Origin: Macrostomum hystrix
Lineage: Eukaryota; Platyhelminthes; Macrostomidae
Direction: 5' to 3'
Assembly: GCA_950097015.1 (NCBI GenBank)
Contig: CATNEN010000033.1
Location: forward strand, 682,001-746,000
Length of the DNA stretch: 64,000 bases
Shown here: piece by piece, positions 55,298 through 64,000 of the stretch
Layout: each line of letters opens with the position of its first letter
Numbering within the stretch: position 1 is the stretch's first letter
Translations under genes and position numbers: made by a program
Notes under the pieces: model-generated
The model's database searches: none
The model's input: only the letters and a program-made list of their open reading frames with translations
Told to the model about the DNA's origin: nothing

Positions 55298-56482
55298 TCA
55301 GTCGCGACACTTAATGCAGAAGAATTCAATGTCGTCTAGGTTGACGTCGTCATCCAGGTCTGTGCACATGACATGGTACCAGCTGTTGCATGAGTCGCAA
55401 CAGACCCAATTCACATTCGGATCCTTCGGCTTAATGCAGGTCAGCGATTCGCACGGCTCGCCGTCGATGTGAAACTGCCCGCTGGCGTCGCTAATACCAA
55501 CCGATGCCACAGCCGCCGACGACGATGAAGCAGCCACCGAGGAGCCCGAAGGTCGATTTGAGCTGCTGCTGCGCGACTGTTTCGACTGTTTGGAAGGTCG
55601 GGAGCCGGCGCGGATGTCGCCACCCATCGAGGAGCCGGATTTGATCTGCTTACTGCCGCCACTGGCGCCGCTCTTGCGGGAAGCGCCTCCTTTACCGCCG
55701 GAGTCCACTGAGGACTGTCGCTTAGCCGACACTGACGACGATGTCAAGGCGGTTCCGCCCGACTTCTTCTCTGAGGCAATCTTTTTACTGCTGCCTCCAT
55801 CACCGCCGGAGGACTTCTTGGTGGACGACTTAGATGCTGAAGACACAGGCGGTGGCGGCGGAGGCGGTGGATGCGGCGCCAGCGACGGCGGCAGGTCGTC
55901 GCTAGGCGAACTCTGCGAGGATGACATCGACGAGTCGGGGGATTTCTCTCGTGGCCTCTTTGCCGAGGAGGCGCCTACTACGCGGGGGGCGCCAGTAGCC
56001 GAGTCGTTACTGGTTCGCTTCCGGCTGCTGTCCGCATGAGACTGGTGGGATTTGTGATCTCCGGATCCAGAGTTGCCTGCGGACATTGCTGGACTGTCGG
56101 CCACCTTTTCAAAGACAAATTTCAGCTCCGAGCGGAAGCCGCTGACGGTGGAGCCGGGCTTGATGTTGTAACCGTTGACGTGGCCAAAGCAGATTATGTC
56201 GCCAACCACAAGCAGTTTAGAAGACAGAATGCGGGTGTAGTTAATGTAAGTGCCATTTAGGCTGTGATCAACTAGGAAGTAGCGATTGCCTTTCTCTTCA
56301 GCTAGGACCTCGGCATGCTTCCGGCTGACCATCATCGGATTGACAATGGATTCGATGACGTAGTCTGGCGGCGTCTTGCTGCTGGCCCGGCCAATGATGG
56401 TTGACTGGCGCCGGATGACCAGCACACTGGGCGTCTTGCCGAAGCCTTCGCGGTCGCTGATGCGGCGAAGCTGGTACATCAT
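55298..56482 (-). CDS. FHA- and PHD-domain protein, TCF19-like
   Basis: 394 residues. FHA domain at about residues 18-125: IIGRASS, VSRKHAEV, DHSLNGTYINYTR. The FHA fold binds phosphothreonine peptides. A long Ser/Lys/Gly-rich disordered middle (about 135-330) has runs of Pro and Ser. The C-terminal PHD finger (about 340-392) shows CESLTC, NWVCCDSCNSWYHVMC and FFCIKC, a C4HC3 pattern; the Trp before the Cys pair is typical of histone H3K4me readers. FHA first and PHD last is the TCF19 layout. Just upstream of the ATG, TACTGCAG forms a splice (or trans-splice) acceptor 17 bases away. Nuclear role inferred. Confidence 0.85.
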   Translation of the reverse strand: MMYQLRRISDREGFGKTPSVLVIRRQSTIIGRASSKTPPDYVIESIVNPMMVSRKHAEVLAEEKGNRYFLVDHSLNGTYINYTRILSSKLLVVGDIICFGHVNGYNIKPGSTVSGFRSELKFVFEKVADSPAMSAGNSGSGDHKSHQSHADSSRKRTSNDSATGAPRVVGASSAKRPREKSPDSSMSSSQSSPSDDLPPSLAPHPPPPPPPPVSSASKSSTKKSSGGDGGSSKKIASEKKSGGTALTSSSVSAKRQSSVDSGGKGGASRKSGASGGSKQIKSGSSMGGDIRAGSRPSKQSKQSRSSSSNRPSGSSVAASSSSAAVASVGISDASGQFHIDGEPCESLTCIKPKDPNVNWVCCDSCNSWYHVMCTDLDDDVNLDDIEFFCIKCRD

Positions 56483-59400
56483 TTGGCCTGTCTGGCTGGC
56501 TGCAGTATGAAAAAAAAAACAGTACTTGTCCTAGTAGAATTAGCAGAACAGAAATGTGAATTGCAAAAAACAACATGTTCTGCAACATGCATAGTGTTTA
56601 GGTATGCTGGATAAGTTATGGAAGTAAATACAATTTTTATATTCCTTGTCATCTTAGTAGTATAAGTCAGGCTTTTTACCCATGTTGTTTATCATGAAAA
56701 ATGGTGTTGCCCACAAAAAACTTACTTTCATATGGAAAAGCTTTACAAATTTAAGATGCTATGAAAATTGCAATTAGGGATATGCAAACAATTAAAATTT
56801 TGCCTATAATGTGTTTATTTTTATATCTGATCTAATGTAGAATTAATCTGATGATTTTTACTATCATAACACAAAGTCAAATCAGGAATATTCATAAGTT
56901 TCCTATTTTATGATTAAAAATGATTGATTCTTGTGTGGGGCAATTGCCCCCAAAAACTCAGTTGTTCACTTGATTTACTTATTTGTTTTTAGCAATCTAA
57001 AAACTGTGTTCTTTTGATCCATGTTGAGTAACTTACAAAAATTGCTACATAAAAGTACATCAGAAAATATATACAAATATATAAGTATCTTGTATAAATA
57101 CATTTTTGACAAATAGTCAAGAGACATTATTTATATTTGTGTAAAGTTAGAAACTTAAACAAATTAAACAACAGTGGATAGACACAAATACGAAAAAGTT
57201 CTCCTTTTTTTGTTTTGAAGTGCAACAAAATTTTAAATATTTTTTAATTAATTTTTGAAAAGCACATTATTATAGTTTAATTAATAAGACCAATTAAACC
57301 AATAGTATTAAATACTTGTGATCTAACAAGTTTTAAAGAAAGTATAGAGCAACACTGAAGGACCAAGAATTAAGATTAAAGGTTTCAAGCAAACAATTAG
57401 ATATCAGTCATAGTTTTACATACATATAACAATTACCAAGGCAAAAGTTATAAAAAATAAAATAAATAAAAACATAGATAGAATAAGTACAACATTGTTT
57501 AACAGTCAAATTTGTCATAGTTGGAATATGGAGAATGTAATTTTTATCTAGAGCAACAATAACTTATACTTGAGGTCTAGTAATAAAACACAGTTATATA
57601 TATAATTTACAAATCACTTAAGTTAAAAAACAAATATAGGGCCTAATTTGAATTGAATAGCTAACTAAGAATGTATTCTCTTATTATAATTCAAAAGTAG
57701 CTAGGCCTTTTTTAGAAAAAAAACTAACATATTCTTTCTACCTAAATCAGCTGACATTAGTCAGCTAGATAACTAGCTAGCAGATTAAAAACTAGTTAAT
57801 AGAGAACATTTTAACCTTTAAAGTTAAAATAGTATGTTTTTTGGCTTGTGGAAAAAGAATGTTAATTTTTTAATGACTAGGCCTATTTCAATTTCACTTC
57901 TACATTAATAACAATAAAAATACACTTTAAACTTATAAATTCAAAGTTATACATAGTTTTGAGTCAGCACTTTGCAATTACCATGTCTCATAGCTAAGCC
58001 TGTGAAGTCAAACTACGAAGTAAAAACATCCTACAAAAACCTAAACATGATTCATATGAATCATGACTGATAACTAATTATTATATGAGACTTAATTAGC
58101 TCATTGTTATTGTAAAGTAGTAGCTAGATTTAGTATACTAGTTACTATGATAGGTTGATAGGCCTAGCAATATGTTATAGATATCTTCCTTTCACTTTCA
58201 CTTCCTTTCCTTTCAAACTAATGTAAGTGATAATACAGATTCTAGGCTTTAGACTTAACTAGGTGCCCTGGGCCTTTGCTGCACCTATAATATCTAGATT
58301 CTAGACTACTTTATAGCTAATAGCTAGATGTTAGCTAGGCCTTCACTTAGCTAACTAACTAGCTGTTATTGGGACTTATTGGGTCTAGATTATCTATATT
58401 TAGTAGCTAGGCCTATATGTAGTTCTTTCTTAGCTAGACCTACTGGCCCTGGCCTATTTAATCAATCATAGGCCCTTAGGAATGGTATTTTGCCTAAGAC
58501 ACTTTTAGTCCACACAGCCATGTGGAATAAAGATAGGACTATATGGCTAATTAGTCATAGAGTATATACATCGGAGGCCTGGATTCCATTTTAGCCTATT
58601 AGTTATAACTCGCACTTGAGCTCATGGATAAAAGAGCTAGAGCTGAATATAAACAATAGGCCTACTCAAGAAAGAGTACTTTTGCTTGAAAAATACGTAC
58701 GTACATGCACAAGCTACCTTGCTGCTGACATACTAGATAGCTCGGAGTAGACTCTGATAACAAAATGAAACAGTCATTAATACAGTTATTAGCTAATAAG
58801 TTTTTTGAATGATCACGTTGGCGTATCTTTTTGCGGTTTACTAGTTACGATTACAGGGTTATTATTAACAACGCTGGCTGCAGGTAGCAAACAACCCTTA
58901 ATTTACTTAGTTTTTAATAGAATAAATTTTAATTTGTTTTCATGCGCCTACACATAAAGCTACAGCGCTTGCAATTTTAATGTAGCTTGCAATTTTAATG
59001 TACAGCGCTTGATTTAACTTGTTTAGGTTACAATTTTAGACCGTTATAAATTTTTAAGTCCGCTAAAAGAAACCGCTACTAATACAAGAAACGCTATTTT
59101 AATCACAGAATAGGCCCCCTATACATTATAATACAGTTTATGAAAGCTTTAATTCAGTCGCATATCAAATAAATTTTCTGGATAGCTCAGTCATATATCG
59201 CTCACATATTATTTAAAGCAACTCTCTAAAATGTTAAAATGTTTATGTTAGGCCTTTGTGCCTGGAAATTTCTTTCTTGGTTTGAAAAGAAAAACTTGAG
59301 TCAAAACACATCGGCTCTATTTCAGGATCTGCTAAGTGAAAAACAAAACAATTTTTATCAAGAAGTACTTTTTGTACTATTAAAGAAATAAGTTCATCAG

Positions 59401-60699
59401 ATTGGATATAATGTGACTGATTTTGGGTTTCTTTAAATTGAATCCCATAAAATGCTTCGAGTTTTCTGATCTAATTAAAACTTCACAAGCTGTCATCGAC
59501 ATCTACCCATTGTCTGCCCTATTGTAATAAGTGTAGTAAGCCTGCAGACATGTGCCAGGGTCTAAAATTGTGGCTCAGAACCTTGGCGCAACACAGAATA
59601 GGCCTATTTTGACCTTGGTGTCAACCAAAAAGGCCATTTAGCAGTTACACTGCACTAGGTCTATGCCACAATACCACCTGCCTTGACTCTACAGCGTTGC
59701 AACATAAGAAAATTCAGAAAATGCATTGGACAGTCACAATGCTATCTGTCTACTTATTGTGTAGGTAGTTGGTAGTAGTAACCTACTTAAGGTAGTTGGT
59801 TAGGATGAGACAAGTTAGGCCTAGCTTATTGTTTTTCATGAAAAAATTAAATAAGAGGCCTATGTGTTATTTTCCAAATTTTATGAACAATTTCAATAGG
59901 CCTAATTATTTAGAAACAAATCAACTACAACTTTAGCTTCATTACAAGAATCTGGTTGTTGCTGTCACTTAGGCTTATCCTCATTTATATAGGGCCTAGT
60001 CTCTAATTCTGGTATAGGCCTAGGCCTATCTGGGCACTTACTTAAGGCCTTAAACCTACCCAAAAATAAATTAAATTTTTATTCTTCAACTCCCTATGCC
60101 TATATTGAAGTTCAATCCTGCTTATTATTCTCCCAACCAAAACCCATGATTTCCCATGTAATACTAAGGGTGGTCATGCTGGAATATGGAAACCAGTGCA
60201 TAGAAAGTGTTTGTAGATGGAACATAATGAGTTTTTTGACTCAGCACCCCTAAAACCTGTATTTATGATGAACCAACTGAAGCCATAACTATTTTTTCTA
60301 TAGGCTATAAAAGTTTACAAAAAGTGAGTTAATTATAACATATAACATATATATACATCATATAGCAGTTACAAATAGTTACAAAAAGCATGTATTCAGA
60401 ACTTTACAGCTATAACTTCTAAAATGTTCTTTTAATTGTCTAAAAGGAAATTCTTTGTATGCAAATCTACCATGAAATAATTGTTAAATTGATCATATTT
60501 TATTTTGCATAGTACATAAATTTTATTTTATAGATCTTGTAACATCTTATTCAAAATAAAATGTCTTAATCGATTGTCTTGTCAATTCAGTGAGCATATC
60601 ATCTCACTTTACTGCAAGCTAGCTGCAAAAGTCTTAAAAGTAAAATTCAACAGCAACTAAGAAGCAGACGAGTCTGTCTACCCACAATTAGTAGTCGCA
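56483..60699. other. AT-rich intergenic stretch with many taggcct motifs
   Basis: More than 4 kb with no frame of note. Rich in taggcctat / ggcctag, a common texture in some marine invertebrate genomes. It probably contains the promoters of both neighbouring genes, and possibly an upstream exon of the FHA/PHD gene. Confidence 0.6.
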
Positions 60700-62183
60700 A
60701 TGGCAACTCGAAGTGAGTATCGAAAGAATTATCGCAACTATGCAGAAAAAGCTGCCGAAGTTTATCGCGAGCACCTGCGCTACAGGCAGCTGCGCCGGTC
60801 GGCCGAGTTTGCCCATCATGAATGGGCCTGGGCCAATGTCGAGTGCGACGACTCTGCCACGCCAAGCGGTGCTTCCCCCGCCCCAGCTTCCAAGATTGAG
60901 AATCCGCCAACTGTGACCCAGAAGCAGCTTCAGGCCACAGACCTGATGCCATTGTCCAAGCGTCTGACCAAGGCCAAGCCCAGCTTGTCGACTCTGTCGC
61001 AGTCTGGCTCGGAGACCGACTACGAGGAGCGGGAAGCCGACATGCTAGGAGACCCCCTAGCTGAATCAGGCGGCGAAATGGCGGCGAAGACGCCGTTGGA
61101 CGGACAGACGAAGCCGCTAAGTGATGAAGCTGAGAGGGCGAAAATTCGACGGGCGATTCGTCAGATCAAGCAGCAAAGACAGGGTAGGAAGATTCGCATA
61201 CTCATATTCAACATATAAAGCATAGTACAGTGTTTTTGTTCTTCATTTTTCCAGAGCAGCAACAGCCGGCGCAGTTGCAAAAGCAACCAGTTGAGAAGCC
61301 GAAGCGTCAGCGGCAGAGTCAACAGACGCGACGTACACCGCCCGTCGTTGAAAGCCTCGCCTATAGCAGCGGCGTCGCCGAAGAGAACGACTACGATGAC
61401 TATGAGGAGAGCGTGGACAGCACTGACGCCGACTATGAGGAGCAGCTGGCTGCGGCCAGGCATCGCAGGCTTCAGAGACGCCACATGCAGAGGCTGGAGG
61501 AGAAGAAAAAGCTGGTGCAGTCTGATGCCAAAGTAATTGCATTGCTCTGAATATCTCGCTGCTGCCTGTATCATTGCTGCCCGTTTGACAAAGTGCACTT
61601 TTCATGGCGCATTTGATGATTTCTGTTTCAGCAGCAGCCCGTGAATAGCGGCGCTACGGTGTCTGCAACCAAAAACAAGCCTAAGCAGCAGCAGCAGCGC
61701 CGTCGTCAAGTGCCAGACTGTCCACCTCTGGAGCTCGACCGGGTGGCCGAAGAATCCGCCCAGGCGCTTTTCCATCGCCAGGGGCCGCAGGAGCAGCAGC
61801 AGCAGAATGGCCAGCAACAGCAGCAGGCCGAGTCGCCACCGATTTTCTACCCCTGGGGCATGGGTGACCAGGAGCGAGAGTACGGCCTAAAGCGGACCTT
61901 CAATGTCCGCGCCACTCGCGACGTCTACGACTCGGCTCTGCGCGCCCGCGACCGCTGTCCCCCGCCTCCTAGGCCGCGTCCGGCTACGGCCGGCGGTGGT
62001 CCGGTCGCCTCGGCTGGCGGACGAGTCGGTGGGCAACGCGCCAGCAGGCCGGGCGATGCAAAGGCAGCCCGCGACGACTATTGGCTGTCAGAGTACGCCA
62101 AGAACTTCGCCAAGTACGCCAACGCCCTGTACGCCAGGAATCGGCAGTCACTGGCCAGCCGTTCTCGGGCGGATTTTCTGTGA
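60700..62183 (+). CDS. Three-exon gene with SEY motifs, possibly MDM1-like
   Basis: Exons 60,700-61,183, 61,255-61,532 and 61,632-62,183 join in frame (GTAGGA...CCAG and GTAATT...TCAG) to give 437 residues. Motifs: SEYRKNYRNY at the N-terminus, REYGLKRTF in the middle, WLSEYAKNFAKYANALYARN at the C-terminus. Repeats of S/T-E-Y-x-x-x-F/Y are seen in MDM1, a centriole and microtubule-binding protein. Between them lie acidic YEER / YDDYEE stretches, Gln-rich runs and RRLQRRHMQRLEEKKKL (short coiled coil). Length is shorter than vertebrate MDM1 (about 700). The gene call is firm; the family is tentative. Confidence 0.8.
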
Positions 62184-63045
62184 TCCACCTTTCTGTTTCT
62201 GTCTGCAGTTAGTTTTCATAATAAACTGGTTTTAGTTTTCTAGTAAGGCAACACAAAAGCCAAGGTGTGCTCTCATTCTAATTTCAGAGTATTAACACTT
62301 TTTCTGCGGATTGTTTTTGCTCTAAGAATTCTGATGTAAAAAATCTAATTTTCTTTTCTTAGGAACTTTCAGCGCAGAAGCAAGCAAATGTATACCGTCA
62401 TGAGTAGACTCAAATAAGAGAACTGCAAATGCTAGCTGATATCTAGCTGATACCAGATACTGGACTCATTATTCACAATAGCCTTTTTAGCCACAAACAA
62501 TGTGTTCGTTTTGCTGCGCAAGACATGCATAGCCTGCGTACATTCTGATTGCGTAATCATTGACTGGCTGCGAACATTCCACGAGTAACTATTTGACAAG
62601 CTTTAAAAAAGCCGTCCCTTGTACCGCAGGCCTAAACACTGGCTGTGTACCCAAATCACCCTATTTAAATTGATCGGTGATCCAGTTTTTCTGTTTTACT
62701 ATTTTTCAGTTTTTTTTATTTTTAGGAAGCTAAATTCCATGCAGTTTACTTTTCCTGTCATTCTTTAGCACTTTTTTCTACACAAAAATGGACCACGAAA
62801 TAAAAGCAGAGATACTGCAATTATCCAAAACAGTGCTCGTATCTGAAACTACTACAAGTACTATTTCTACTTCAGCTGCCGCTAACTTATGCGATCCGTC
62901 CCATTGCTCTCACATTTTGCGGCTATTGATTAGTCTGACGAAAAAATACTGCTCATTTACATTTGTAATGCCTTCTGCGTTTTGCCTTAATTGTTCATTT
63001 AAACAATACTATCAGATAATCCTTACTAATAATACTCTGAGGATC
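62184..63045. other. 3' region and spacer
   Basis: Polyadenylation signal candidate near 62,220 (aataaact). A 97-codon frame at 62,788 runs into the minisatellite and is not supported. Confidence 0.5.
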
Positions 63046-64000
63046 ACCCTGACAGATGATCCTCAGCTGGCATCTCCCTGACAGATGATCCTCAGCTGGC
63101 ATCTCCCTGACAGATGATCCTCAGCTGGCATCTCCCTGACTGATGATCCTCAGCTGACATCTCCCTGACAGATGATCCTCAGCTGGCATCTCCCTGACTG
63201 ATGATCCTCAGCTGGCATCTCCCTGACTGATGATCCTCAGCTGACATCTCCCTGACAGATGATCCTCAGCTGGCATCTCCCTGACTGATGATCCTCAGCT
63301 GACATCGTCCTGACAGATGATCCTCAGCTGGCATCTCCCTGACTGATGATCCTCAGCTGGCATCTCCCTGACTGATGATCCTCAGCTGGCATCTCCCTGA
63401 CAGATGATCCTCAGCTGGCATCTCCCTGACAGATGATCCTCAGCTGGCATCTCCCTGACAGATGATCCTCAGCTGGCATCTCCCTGACAGATGATCCTCA
63501 GCTGGCATCTCCCTGACAGATGATCCTCAGCTGGCATCTCCCTGACAGATGATCCTCAGCTGGCATCTCCCTGACTGATGATCCTCAGCTGACATCTCCC
63601 TGACAGATGATCCTCAGCTGGCATCTCCCTGACTGATGATCCTCAGCTGGCATCTCCCTGACTGATGATCCTCAGCTGACATCTCCCTGACAGATGATCC
63701 TCAGCTGGCATCTCCCTGACTGATGATCCTCAGCTGACATCTCCCTGACAGATGATCCTCAGCTGGCATCTCCCTGACTGATGATCCTCAGCTGACATCG
63801 TCCTGACAGATGATCCTCAGCTGGCATCTCCCTGACTGATGATCCTCAGCTGGCATCTCCCTGACAGATGATCCTCAGCTGACATCTCCCTGACTGATGA
63901 TCCTCAGCTGGCATCTCCCTGACAGATGATCCTCAGCTGGCATCTCCCTGACAGATGATCCTCAGCTGGCATCTCCCTGACAGATGATCCTCAGCTGACA
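63046..64000. repeat. 29 bp minisatellite running off the window
   Basis: About 33 units of ctgacagatgatcctcagct plus ggcatctcc. Variable sites: CAG/CTG at base 5-7 and GGC/GAC at 21-23; a rare catcgtcc variant occurs twice, 493 bases (17 units) apart. Confidence 0.95.

Noticed and set aside
60647-61605. Antisense frames opposite the SEY-motif gene
   Set aside because: Overlap spliced exons that join in frame on the plus strand.
62788-63081. 97-codon frame
   Set aside because: It ends inside the minisatellite and has no motif or splice support.
63046-64000. Hammerhead ribozyme array
   Set aside because: CTGATGA occurs in many units but no GAAA core or matching helices are present.

Overview
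The window looks like animal nuclear DNA. It has spliced genes with GT-AG introns of about 50-450 bases, an oxysterol-binding-protein-related gene, an FHA+PHD gene, and metazoan-type mariner, hAT, Helitron and LINE sequences, plus many minisatellites. A spiralian, possibly a free-living flatworm, is my guess from style only; no marker proves it.

About 0-37 kb is an accessory region dominated by what appears to be an undescribed large mobile element. Two inverted arms of about 4.8 kb (1-4,830, running off the window, and 13,463-18,278) carry the same small genes in head-to-head pairs: A (acidic repeats), B (Arg/Ser-rich), C (small helical) and D (Ala/Arg-rich, with a four-codon second exon). 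Between the arms lie a stand-alone zinc-finger gene, gene E (a paralogue of C), a three-exon zinc-finger plus tyrosine-recombinase gene (YR-A, 948 aa), a tandemly duplicated tRNA-like sequence, and arrays of a 95-96 bp unit whose core is the perfect palindrome TATTTTCGCGAAAATA. I see no capsid, DNA polymerase or packaging ATPase. The simplest reading is a giant tyrosine-recombinase transposon with cargo.

18.9-24.4 kb holds low-complexity tandem repeats and a truncated Helitron whose two ends and empty site can be read exactly; the Helitron itself contains a hAT MITE. 24.4-27.3 kb is a second, divergent, GC-rich zinc-finger/recombinase gene (YR-B). 29.2-36.6 kb is a decayed copy of part of the first element, interrupted by a 1.6 kb Tc1/mariner-type element.

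About 37-43.8 kb is a graveyard: unknown coding-like fragments, a mariner relic and a LINE relic. 43.8-53.8 kb has two near-identical repeats of about 2.2 kb (the left one enlarged by a hAT MITE) in opposite orientation, flanking a seven-exon OSBPL2-type gene. 55.3-56.5 kb is a TCF19-like FHA/PHD gene on the minus strand. 56.5-60.7 kb is AT-rich and apparently empty. 60.7-62.2 kb is a three-exon gene with SEYxxxF-like motifs, possibly MDM1-like. The window ends in a 29 bp minisatellite.

Gene functions are inferred by eye from motifs; no database search was run.
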